A DNA stretch of 64,000 nucleotides, taken from NCBI RefSeq assembly GCF_007752345.1, contig NZ_CP036299.1:2743001-2807000 (forward strand), read 5' to 3'. Source of the DNA: Planctopirus ephydatiae (GTDB lineage: Bacteria; Planctomycetota; Planctomycetia; Planctomycetales; Planctomycetaceae). The notes under the pieces were generated by a model that was not told the DNA's origin, did no database searches, and worked only from the letters and a program-made list of their open reading frames with translations. The first letter of the stretch is position 1. Each line of letters starts with the position of its first letter. Below are positions 33,302-41,210 of this stretch, one piece after another. A program made the position numbers and the translations under genes.

Positions 33302-34233
33302 TACGCCTCTGCCTCTTGCAGTTCCGGCACTTCCACTTTGGGACGGCTGAACTTCAAGATGAATTCGCTGGCCTTTGATGCTTGAGCCGCCGCTTTGAAG
33401 ATGAACTTTCGGTCGTCCTGAAGAGATTTGAGCCACGCCGCCAAGTAAGACGTGTGATTGCTCAGGTCGTCGGAACTCGGAATGTTTGTCTGGCAGCACA
33501 GAAAGCACGCTCCTAATTCTGCGATAAGCTCGCCGAGAGCGTAACTGCCTTCCCAACCAAGTCGAATCTCACTCCAGTGACAAAGTTCGTGGAAGCAAGT
33601 GGCATAGAATTCGTGCTGTGAATCAAACTGAACCCGTTCCGGCACCCGAATGAAATCACCACCGCTGTGATTTGGAAAGCTACCAACAGGCCGAGTATAG
33701 ACAGCCCGATTGCCCCCAAACCGAATGTCTGCAACCGTGGCGGCGATCACCTTCTCAGCTTCGGTGAAGTCAGGGAATTGCGCCGTGGTCTCAGTGCTGG
33801 GACGAAGATGAGCGAGCTTTTCACCCTCAACCTGATCCAGATTGAAGACCGTATAGAACTTCATCAGCGGGAACGATTCGATCTTCTCGTCACCTGCCGC
33901 ATCGATCTTCGTTTTCTTCACCTGACGGAAGAAGACAATGTTCGTTCCCCAATGGCCGGGCTTCACGTTGTCGGGTCGCTTCTTGACCTGACCACCAAGC
34001 TGTTGCCATTGCGGGTATGTCGCCCAATAGCGAGACGTGAACCCGTTGGCTTGAGCAGCGAGATCAAGCAGAATCGGATTGATGCCGCTGTAATTGCGGC
34101 GAGAAACGATATTGGCGGGGGAGCCGCAGTTCGGATCGTTTTTCCAAGGCTTCTTCCACGGGACGATTCCGCTTTGAAGACCTTCGACGATGCGGGCGGT
34201 GATGGTTTCTTGAATCTCTGATTGGCTGGGCAT
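33301..34233 (-). CDS. ArdC-like antirestriction protein
   Basis: 310 residues. N-terminal ssDNA-binding ArdC domain (about 1-125; ITARIVEGLQSGIVPWKKPW, RRNYSGINPILL, GHWGTNIVFF) and C-terminal zincin-like metallopeptidase domain with HELCHWSE and a downstream E in GELIAELG. ArdC proteins protect incoming DNA from restriction, typically on conjugative elements. The ATG at 34233 has AAAAAGGAG upstream. Motif copy 7 is 34 nt upstream. Confidence 0.9.
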   Translation of the reverse strand: MPSQSEIQETITARIVEGLQSGIVPWKKPWKNDPNCGSPANIVSRRNYSGINPILLDLAAQANGFTSRYWATYPQWQQLGGQVKKRPDNVKPGHWGTNIVFFRQVKKTKIDAAGDEKIESFPLMKFYTVFNLDQVEGEKLAHLRPSTETTAQFPDFTEAEKVIAATVADIRFGGNRAVYTRPVGSFPNHSGGDFIRVPERVQFDSQHEFYATCFHELCHWSEIRLGWEGSYALGELIAELGACFLCCQTNIPSSDDLSNHTSYLAAWLKSLQDDRKFIFKAAAQASKASEFILKFSRPKVEVPELQEAEA

Positions 34234-34267
34234 TGCAGGCTCCTTTTTGGTTGAGCAACTGCAATGC

Positions 34268-34288
34268 ACAGGTACAAGGCTACTGACT
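34268..34288 (-). repeat. Copy 7 of 21-bp motif, left arm of a palindrome
   Basis: AGTCAGTA-GCC-TTGTACCTGT on the minus strand. The TAG in the motif is the stop codon of the DUF2256 gene. It is separated by 5 nt from an inverted copy (34294-34314). Confidence 0.9.
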
Positions 34289-34468
34289 TTCCGAGTCAGT
34301 AGCCTTGTACCTGTCACTTTTCAGAGTGAAAGATTTGGACTTCCTTCGGCACCCATCCGAGCAATACCGCACCTGTTCCCAGACCTTGGCCCACTTCTTT
34401 CGCCAAGAGAATGGGCGGTTGCAGACCGGGCAAATCTTCGTCGGCAGGTTTGGCTTCTTGTGGGTCAT
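34280..34468 (-). CDS. DUF2256 zinc-ribbon protein
   Basis: 62 residues. The [32 protein letters not shown] stretch is the DUF2256 signature, with four Cys that likely bind zinc. Genes of this family often lie near photolyase/cryptochrome genes. The C-terminal tail ([11 protein letters not shown]) is encoded by the inverted motif pair, and the stop is the motif's own TAG. Confidence 0.85.
   Translation of the reverse strand: MTHKKPNLPTKICPVCNRPFSWRKKWAKVWEQVRYCSDGCRRKSKSFTLKSDRYKATDSESQ
34294..34314 (+). repeat. Copy 8 of 21-bp motif, right arm of a palindrome
   Basis: Plus-strand AGTCAGTA-GCC-TTGTACCTGT, perfectly complementary to copy 7, including the variable middle. No plus-strand gene lies downstream; it is within the DUF2256 coding region. 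Confidence 0.9.
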
Positions 34469-34503
34469 CGCTACTCGCACCGTCAAGGCTCAGTTGCGAT
34501 GTC

Positions 34504-34707
34504 TCACGTGCCGACTAGCACGATCAAGTATCCCATCAGCGAGATGCCGCCGATCAACGAAACCCAACCGGCGATAACGGCGATTCTCCCCGCCAAGCGG
34601 TTATGCAGCGGGCAACTGGTCGCCTTCATCTGGTAGCGGAAGACTCCCACGCCGATCAGCATCAGTGCCAGAGCGATGGCAGCAATGAACAATCGGAAAT
34701 CAATCAC
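34504..34707 (-). CDS. Small two-helix membrane protein
   Basis: 67 residues with two membrane helices (about 5-25 and 43-64) joined by a basic loop containing SCPLHNRLAGR. No family known to me. The GTG start overlaps the end of the hydrolase gene by 8 nt, so translation is probably coupled; an ATG at 34725 is the alternative. Confidence 0.6.
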   Translation of the reverse strand: MIDFRLFIAAIALALMLIGVGVFRYQMKATSCPLHNRLAGRIAVIAGWVSLIGGISLMGYLIVLVGT

Positions 34708-35164
34708 GGACTTGGCTCTCCTCACATGCCTTGAGCATCGCCGCCAATGACTGCGGATCAGCCAATCGATGATCGCTGCCGGTTTCGATCAGCGTTGCGC
34801 CGCTGCTTCTGACCAGTTCTTCCGAGTCGGCAAAAGGAATGATCTCATCAGTTCGGCAGTGAAGGATCACCGTGCCGGGTTTGACCTTCGTGGCCGATCC
34901 CCAATTCTTCCAAGCCGGGCAGAGCAAAATGAGCTTGGCGATCCCGCTGTTGATGTTCATGGCGACCGAACCGCCCCTCGAAGAGCCAACGACGACGTGA
35001 GGCTGGCAGCGGTCGAATGCGTCTTGGGCTGCGGCAAGAGCGGCGGGAAAGTCGTCGTCATCAAGGGCTGGGTTGATGACCTGATGGCCATGCTGAATCA
35101 GAAAGCTCGGTTTCAAGCCGCCCGGAACACTGTGCCAGCCGTGGAGGAAAAGAATGGTCGCCAT
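34700..35164 (-). CDS. Alpha/beta hydrolase, RBBP9/YdeN-like
   Basis: 154 residues. Compact serine-hydrolase fold: LFLHGWHS near the N-terminus, nucleophile motif VVGSSRGGS, acid in HCRTDEIIPF and His in ETGSDHRL. Small members of this type have unknown substrates. Motif copy 9 lies 49 nt upstream of the ATG, abutting the stop of the nuclease gene. Confidence 0.8.
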   Translation of the reverse strand: MATILFLHGWHSVPGGLKPSFLIQHGHQVINPALDDDDFPAALAAAQDAFDRCQPHVVVGSSRGGSVAMNINSGIAKLILLCPAWKNWGSATKVKPGTVILHCRTDEIIPFADSEELVRSSGATLIETGSDHRLADPQSLAAMLKACEESQVRD

Positions 35165-35213
35165 TTGCGGATCGGTCTTTCAAAGGTTGCCATGTCGGTG
35201 GGAAATATCCCAG

Positions 35214-35234
35214 ACAGGTACAACCGTACTGGCA
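35214..35234 (-). repeat. Copy 9 of 21-bp intercistronic motif
   Basis: TGCCAGTA-CGG-TTGTACCTGT on the minus strand, directly after the TAA stop of the secreted nuclease gene and 49 nt before the hydrolase ATG. Confidence 0.85.
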
Positions 35235-35879
35235 TTACCCCCCACAGATGCCACAGGGCTTGCCCTCATCAGCCCCACAGAGCCGTCCCTTCTTGGTCTT
35301 CTGGAAATGCTCGCAGCGTTCGTTGTGCCGAACGCCGGATGACGTATTCAGCCAGTACGACAACTTCTGGTCTTTCGCCTCACCGGGGGCAACCTCCGGT
35401 GTCCTTTGCCTTGCCCGGTAGTCCCACGGCGCAAGTGGAGTAGCGTCGGCCCACAATCCCCGCTTCGCTTTAAGAGCAGCGTCTTCGAGTTTGGCCAGCC
35501 GCTCTTCGTCGTTGTATTTTTTGAAGTGCCACGCCCATCCGTCCTCAACCATTTTCGCATTGGCGTCCGAATCGCCAACGATCACGATGCCGAGTGTGCG
35601 ACCGTATTTGTCCGTGCCGGTCTTCTTCACGTTGACGGTTTTGCCCGCCACGATTTCAGCCAACGCTTCCTTGGACTTCTTGCCGTAGCTCTGCCCGGAT
35701 TCCGGGGCGTCGATTCCTTCGAGCCGAACCGTGACCGAATCTTTATTCACCAGCACCTTGATCGTGTCGCCATCCGTGACGCCGATCACCTTGCCGGTGA
35801 ATTCCTCAACAACCTTCGGCGGTGCGGCGAGTACCAGCCCCGCAAGGAGCAGAATGGCGGTGGTAGTGGCGAATCGCAT
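35235..35879 (-). CDS. Secreted thermonuclease-like (SNase) protein
   Basis: 214 residues with a signal peptide (MRFATTTAILLLAGLVLA). SNase fold: GKVIGVTDGDTIKVL, VRLEGIDAPESGQSYG (catalytic Arg and Asp) and DKYGRTLG. A Cys-rich tail (CEHFQKTKKGRLCG, CGICGG) may bind metal, as seen in host-attack or nuclease-like domains. It degrades DNA/RNA outside the cytoplasm. ATG at 35879 set by the signal peptide. Confidence 0.88.
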   Translation of the reverse strand: MRFATTTAILLLAGLVLAAPPKVVEEFTGKVIGVTDGDTIKVLVNKDSVTVRLEGIDAPESGQSYGKKSKEALAEIVAGKTVNVKKTGTDKYGRTLGIVIVGDSDANAKMVEDGWAWHFKKYNDEERLAKLEDAALKAKRGLWADATPLAPWDYRARQRTPEVAPGEAKDQKLSYWLNTSSGVRHNERCEHFQKTKKGRLCGADEGKPCGICGG

Positions 35880-35894
35880 GGTCGTGTCCTTCAA

Positions 35895-37040
35895 TTAAAT
35901 CACCGCCCGGTACAACACCGGCTCAAGCTGGCAAAGCTCCCGCAGCGATCCGTGCAGAATGTAGAGCCGTGGTGAACGCCCAAAGTCGAAGACCCGGAAC
36001 AATTGGTACTGCTGGGGAATATCTTCGGAGCAACGGACTTCATTCGACGTGACGTAAAACGGGAAGAACTTGCCGAGGCCGGTAGCCTTCACTTCCAGCA
36101 TCCGTTCGGAATCGTCCGCTTCATCAAATGAAATGATGTCGAAACCCAACCCGTCGCCGATGTCCTGTGAGGCCCAAACCACTTTCTGGGCCAGATCATC
36201 CCGACCGGCAAGCAAGAGGCGATACTTCTCAAGTTCAAAAACGAATTGCTCACCGAGCTTCCCAAGTTGACGATTTGCAGCGTCTCGTTCGGCAAAGTCC
36301 ATCTTGCGGACCTTGCGGGTGAGCCACGGCTTTCCAGTAACCGAGGGTGCGAAAATCTTTTCTGGCGGGTCTTCGATGACTTCATCGAAGTTCGGCTTGG
36401 TGATTAGCTTCGGCTGCGTCGGGTTCAAGACGGGTGCCGACGCCATTTGCTGCAAGAAGCCGGGCCGCTGATCCAAGAGGGCTTCGACTTGCGTGGCAAG
36501 GATCGACTGGTAGTTGCTGCGGGGCTTGTACCCTTCGATGTACGGCAGGCCCAATTCCACCAGCACGCCGCTCACGTTCTGGTGCTTGAACTCGATGGAA
36601 CCTTCGGATCGCCCAGAGAGTTGCGGGATGAGTGACTTGCGATGCTCAGACTTCTTGTAGGTTTTGCCAAGCAATTCCGATTCAAGCATGTCGAAGTAAT
36701 CGGCCACGATGAGGCGCACTTCGTTCTCGGACCAGTCCTTGCCGGTCTGCGTTTCTTTTTCTTCGTCGGCCTTCTTGACGACGGTGAAGCCGAGCTTTCT
36801 GAGAACGAAGTTGGCTTGACCCGGTGCTTCACCGCCGCTGAACTCTTCCGGCTGAAGCATTCGTTCGATGGAGTACCGGCAGGCCAACCCGACGACGGCC
36901 TTGGGAGCGTACCGCTTGTTATCGTGGACAAGTTCGTAGCCGGTGGGCTTGCCAAAGTGATGGTCGATTCCAGCATCAAGGTCGGACAGCGTTCGGAGAA
37001 CGTGTTCCCTCGTCAGTCCTGCTGGAATGGATTGGGGCAT
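35895..37040 (-). CDS. Putative restriction nuclease, McrA-N/DUF3883
   Basis: 381 residues. The N-terminus (GLTREHVLRTLSDLDAG, then KRYAPKAVVGLACRY) matches the ScoMcrA-type DNA-sulfur/methyl-recognition-associated N domain. The C-terminus is DUF3883-like with a plausible PD-(D/E)XK site: GLGFDIISFDE followed by MLEVKAT (D, E-x-K). The middle is likely helical linker. It is downstream of the tandem helicase, 37 bp away, on the same strand, and probably acts with it as a nuclease against foreign DNA. Confidence 0.75.
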   Translation of the reverse strand: MPQSIPAGLTREHVLRTLSDLDAGIDHHFGKPTGYELVHDNKRYAPKAVVGLACRYSIERMLQPEEFSGGEAPGQANFVLRKLGFTVVKKADEEKETQTGKDWSENEVRLIVADYFDMLESELLGKTYKKSEHRKSLIPQLSGRSEGSIEFKHQNVSGVLVELGLPYIEGYKPRSNYQSILATQVEALLDQRPGFLQQMASAPVLNPTQPKLITKPNFDEVIEDPPEKIFAPSVTGKPWLTRKVRKMDFAERDAANRQLGKLGEQFVFELEKYRLLLAGRDDLAQKVVWASQDIGDGLGFDIISFDEADDSERMLEVKATGLGKFFPFYVTSNEVRCSEDIPQQYQLFRVFDFGRSPRLYILHGSLRELCQLEPVLYRAVI

Positions 37041-37077
37041 GGCGGTTGACTTTCAGCAACGAACGACTGAGTAACTT

Positions 37078-40000
37078 TCATGAGGCTTCGTCTGGAATCG
37101 GTTCTTCATGCGGCAATTCCTGTCCGACCGCCAAGAGAGTAACTCCGAAGTCTTGGAGACGCTGAAGAACCCGTTGCCGTGGTGCTTCGTTTCCAAAACA
37201 CGCAAATGGTTTGCCGTTTCGCTTGAAGCAGAAAAGCGGCTCGGCAATCAGTTCACCGTTCTTCGTCACCAACGGCTCCTGCGAAAAATGGTGTCGGTTC
37301 CAAAGTTCCACCAACCATTTCCGATGCTCATTGCCGATCATGGCGAGAATATCCACAAGATCATCTTGCGGGCTGATCTCTGTCTCGATTGACGGTCGCT
37401 CGTGCAGGTTGTCGAGGCACTCTTGAATGACGCCGTACAGCTTCTTGGCGTGCTGATTGTTCATTCGCTGGGCGAAGAGCGTGAGAATCGACCTCGCCCG
37501 TGTCATCGCCACATATAAATTGTTGGCGAGAATACCAACGTCATTCGCCGTGTATTGGTCGGCAGCGGGAACGATGACGACTTCCGCATCGTATCCTTTG
37601 AACGAATGCGATGTCGTGGCCAGTAGCATATTGCTGCTGCGTTCAAAAGGACGATTCGTTTGAACCGACATCTCGACGCCGATCTCAGCGAGCTTAGGTG
37701 CGACCTGCGTTTCCAATCGCCATTTTATGTTCGAACTGTTGTAGAGCAGGCAAATGTCGGATGGCTGGACACCCTCAGTCTGAATTAACTCACGGCAGTA
37801 TTCAGCAATCGCCTCGAATTCTTGATCGAGGTTTACGAATTGGCGAAAGGATGGCTTTGGCCCGTCGATCTGGTTGAACCGCACCGTCCACCAGTCTTCT
37901 CCATTTCGCTGTGTCTTTTCGATCAACCCTCTCGAAACAAGCTCCTTGTGATCCGGGCTACTATCGGGTGGCTGAAGTCGGTACAGAACGTTAAGTGCGA
38001 ACTCAGTGATGGGCTTCGTGCTGCGAAAGCTTTCCTTCATCACCGTGGACCGACCACGCATGTCGAGACCCAAATCAGACCAAGTGGGAGTTCCTCGTCG
38101 GTAGATGTTCTGGGCATTGTCGTAGAAGATGTTCACCGAGCGACTGTTGCCATCGTTCTCGTCCTTCTGACGCACAATTGCCGAAAGCAGTTTGAGCGTG
38201 TTTGGTCCCATGTCCTGAGCTTCGTCGATAAACAACGCATCGCACCGAGGAGCAATTGCAGCGACCGGCTTCTTGGCGAGATACGCAGCGGCAGCATCAT
38301 CGTACTCAAACTGGAACGAACTCATCGACAAGCCGACTTCGGGGAGCAAGACATCAAGAATCTCTCGAACATGTCGCAAAGTCACCCGATCCCACGGGAA
38401 CGACCTGCCGCCTGATTCTTTTTCCCATGCCGACTCAATCGAGTCCCCGATGAGAGATTGCAAAGAACGATTCGCAAACACAGCCCAAATTCGCAAATTT
38501 GGCTGGTCGCCAAGTCGCTTAGCCGTTTGCATGAGCCAGTGCGCCAAGACAACCGTCTTTCCGCTGCCTGCCACGCCACGGACAAGACGAGGCTTGCCAT
38601 CGAGTTCCAGACCGCAAAGCCGCTCCTGTTCATTGGAGAGAACGGGACGAAGTTCCTTCCGCTTGGACAACTGTGTTCCCAATGAGTTTGGATCGGTATT
38701 GGGTTTGCCGCTCGGAGGTAGATACAGCGTCCTGACCGGCACTTCCTCCCAACTAACTTTCTGACCTCGTTTGCGAAGCACTCGTGGAGCAAGGTGCTTC
38801 AGCAACGGTCGCAGATACGGTTCTTCCATCTCGGCTCGACTGGCGAGCATGATGATCGATTCTCGTGATCGGCTCAAAGCGACATTCACAAGACGTTTCC
38901 ATTCGTCGTAAGGCCAACTGTAACTCCCGGCGTTGACTGAATCGAAAATCACAATGTCGGCCTCTGATCCTTGCTGACTATGTACGGTCGAGGCAGACCA
39001 AGAGGCGATATTGTTCTTGGCGAAGAGCGCAGCAATGTCCTTGGCCTGAGCTTTGAACGGCGAAATGAACAGCCCCTTTGCTTTGCGAAGCGTAGGGTCT
39101 TCAAAGAGCTTTGCCAAAACCTTTGGTGTGGCTACTCTAACCCAGCTTCGGTTTCCCGGTCCTCTCTCGGCTCGGATGGTCGGTAACTCCTCGCCATCAT
39201 CGTCCAGCACATACCAGATTGTGCGGGGTTGCCCTTGAAGCACCATCGGCAGATTGTAGCTTCGTTGATGGACATCCTCTGCTGTGGTCAGAAACCCGTC
39301 GTATTGATAAGTCGAAACGACCGAACAAACGTCAGCGTGCATTCGCCGTTGCTCTTGAAGAACGTGAACGCCATTTTCATGAGTCGAGATACTCTGTAGA
39401 TGGCTAAGGCCGCTGTTCGCCAACCACGTCATTTGACTCGTCGGCAGGATGCGGCTAATCCGGCTTATGGGAGCCAACTGTTTCGAGTCACCCACCAGCA
39501 CGACTCGTCGGCTGGCGAGCAACGAGAGGGCGGCGACTGCGGCCCGTGAAATCAGCCCTGCCTCATCAATGAAGATTGTTGTGAAGGGAGCGGTTCCGGT
39601 TTCGATGCCGGTTTTGACTTCTTCACAGTTCAGGAAAGTCGTTGCCCGAAATGCCGTACCTACAACGACTCGAATGTCACTATCCAAGAAGTTGCGGCGG
39701 GCGCTGTCCCGCATTTGCAGACGCAGTTCCTTGATCTGCTTCCGAATAACCGCCTTGTCTTCTGGCCGATCAGATCGAGCAAGTTCGTCGGCCAATCTAT
39801 CGATCTCAGCGAGGAACTCAGTCTCCGTACCTCGAAGCATCATCGTCAGTTGGTCACGCTCGAACTGCTCTAGCGATGCCCCCTTGCCAATTCGAAGGAG
39901 CTTGCCCTCCTCAAGATCACGGGATGCGACTGACTTGGCAGCACGTCCGATTGCAATAGCAGCAGCGTCCGTCGCTCGGTTTGTCGTCGAAACAACGAGA

Positions 40001-40728
40001 ATGCGTTCGCTGCTGTCCGCCAGAATGTTGGCAACTTGATGTCCGGTGGTGTACGTCTTCCCGGTTCCGGGTGGACCCCAGAGAACGCTCCATGATTTGC
40101 GCCACCAATCGCTCAGCTTTGGCAGACCAACCGTAGCAATGTCATTTGCATCTGGATGAACGCCACCTTCTGTGGCCAACAGGCGATCCGGTAGAAGTGG
40201 GCGCACCTTGTCAAACGCCGGTTCGTGAAACACCGAGTTGAGGAATGCAAGAAACTCAAATGGGCGAACGTAAAACGAACCCTTTCGTGGTGGGTGTTCA
40301 GGGTCCGTGCTACAGACGAAGATTCGGCCCGTTGCTTCGTCAACCTCCAGAATCTCTCCAGTCCAAAGGATCGAGTCATCGATCTCTGTCTCGTCTCCAT
40401 GTTTCTCGAATAGTGGCTTCTGGTCCTCAACATCCTCCTTCATGACCAGTGGCCGAAATGCCACAGCCCCTTCCCAAGTCCAGTCGAACTCGACGGAATG
40501 CCCGATCTGCAAAATGAAAATCGTTCCTGTTTCCGACTCGGACAATACTTCGACTCGTCGGCATCGAAGGCGTTTCCATTTCACAGAATCTCGGAACTCA
40601 CGCTTCACAGCTTCTTGAGCATCCACGAGTAGCGAGGCATCTCCGGTCGGCAAATTCAGATTGACCTTGAAACGTGCTGGCACGTAATCGAAGTCTTCAT
40701 CGGAGTTGTCGGAAGAAATGGCGCTCAT
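37078..40728 (-). CDS. Tandem SF1 helicase fusion (Upf1-like plus UvrD-like)
   Basis: 1216 residues with two complete helicase cores. The first has Walker A GPPGTGKT (218-225), DEAG (388-391), GDSKQLAP and HSQQGSEADIV (583-593), as in Upf1/Dna2-like SF1B. The second has Walker A GVAGSGKT (718-725), DEAQD (835-839), HSFKGYDAEVV and YVAMTRARS, as in UvrD/Rep-like SF1A. About 200 N-terminal residues precede the first core and no nuclease motif is visible. Such a fusion is unusual. It is in an operon with the McrA-N nuclease and divergent to an XRE regulator. Confidence 0.85.
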   Translation of the reverse strand: MSAISSDNSDEDFDYVPARFKVNLNLPTGDASLLVDAQEAVKREFRDSVKWKRLRCRRVEVLSESETGTIFILQIGHSVEFDWTWEGAVAFRPLVMKEDVEDQKPLFEKHGDETEIDDSILWTGEILEVDEATGRIFVCSTDPEHPPRKGSFYVRPFEFLAFLNSVFHEPAFDKVRPLLPDRLLATEGGVHPDANDIATVGLPKLSDWWRKSWSVLWGPPGTGKTYTTGHQVANILADSSERILVVSTTNRATDAAAIAIGRAAKSVASRDLEEGKLLRIGKGASLEQFERDQLTMMLRGTETEFLAEIDRLADELARSDRPEDKAVIRKQIKELRLQMRDSARRNFLDSDIRVVVGTAFRATTFLNCEEVKTGIETGTAPFTTIFIDEAGLISRAAVAALSLLASRRVVLVGDSKQLAPISRISRILPTSQMTWLANSGLSHLQSISTHENGVHVLQEQRRMHADVCSVVSTYQYDGFLTTAEDVHQRSYNLPMVLQGQPRTIWYVLDDDGEELPTIRAERGPGNRSWVRVATPKVLAKLFEDPTLRKAKGLFISPFKAQAKDIAALFAKNNIASWSASTVHSQQGSEADIVIFDSVNAGSYSWPYDEWKRLVNVALSRSRESIIMLASRAEMEEPYLRPLLKHLAPRVLRKRGQKVSWEEVPVRTLYLPPSGKPNTDPNSLGTQLSKRKELRPVLSNEQERLCGLELDGKPRLVRGVAGSGKTVVLAHWLMQTAKRLGDQPNLRIWAVFANRSLQSLIGDSIESAWEKESGGRSFPWDRVTLRHVREILDVLLPEVGLSMSSFQFEYDDAAAAYLAKKPVAAIAPRCDALFIDEAQDMGPNTLKLLSAIVRQKDENDGNSRSVNIFYDNAQNIYRRGTPTWSDLGLDMRGRSTVMKESFRSTKPITEFALNVLYRLQPPDSSPDHKELVSRGLIEKTQRNGEDWWTVRFNQIDGPKPSFRQFVNLDQEFEAIAEYCRELIQTEGVQPSDICLLYNSSNIKWRLETQVAPKLAEIGVEMSVQTNRPFERSSNMLLATTSHSFKGYDAEVVIVPAADQYTANDVGILANNLYVAMTRARSILTLFAQRMNNQHAKKLYGVIQECLDNLHERPSIETEISPQDDLVDILAMIGNEHRKWLVELWNRHHFSQEPLVTKNGELIAEPLFCFKRNGKPFACFGNEAPRQRVLQRLQDFGVTLLAVGQELPHEEPIPDEAS

Positions 40729-40764
40729 GCAACGTGACTTTGTGGATGGAGTAAACCTTCGGTG

Positions 40765-41103
40765 CTATCGATTGCGACGCTTTTTTCCAATCTCCGTCAT
40801 CAACTTGTCGAGAGTCTTGTCATCGCAATTCGCCAATGCCCCGAACACGTCGGGCCGCTGAAGAACACGCCGCCGTATTCGCTCCGGCACCCGCTCGGCA
40901 AGGACGGTCAATTCTTCTTCGTCGGCTTCAAGAGCATCGGCCAGTCGGTGGATCAAGGCATCGCTGGGGTAGTCCCCGAAATTGAGCCGACCGTTCTCGA
41001 CACGGCTCAGGTACGTGAACCCCACATCGACTTTTTCGGCCAACACCCGCAGGCTCCAACCCTTGGCGTGCCGAAGTTCTCGAACACGTTCGCCAAATGT
41101 CAT
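40765..41103 (-). CDS. XRE-family transcriptional regulator
   Basis: 112 residues. N-terminal HTH (FGERVRELRHAKGWSLRVLAEKVDVGFTYLSRVENGRLNFG) followed by a C-terminal helical part that might bind a ligand or dimerise. Divergent to the UvrD-like gene (about 107 bp) and upstream of the tandem helicase, so it probably controls both arms of the locus. ATG at 41103 starts the HTH; the longer frame covers the divergent promoter. Confidence 0.88.
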   Translation of the reverse strand: MTFGERVRELRHAKGWSLRVLAEKVDVGFTYLSRVENGRLNFGDYPSDALIHRLADALEADEEELTVLAERVPERIRRRVLQRPDVFGALANCDDKTLDKLMTEIGKKRRNR

Positions 41104-41210
41104 TTCTGCTTCGCTTTCCGTGGTCGCTGCTGGTTGCTGCTTGCCCCCCAATATCGTAGGATGTTTGCAGTCCTTAGACAACATAGAGGGCCGCAGATCG
41201 GCGAGCAGTA

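Noticed and set aside
35907-35927. Sequence CGGTACAACACCGG resembling the 21-bp motif
   Set aside because: Only GGTACAAC matches and it lies in the conserved C-terminus of the DUF3883-like protein; counted as chance.
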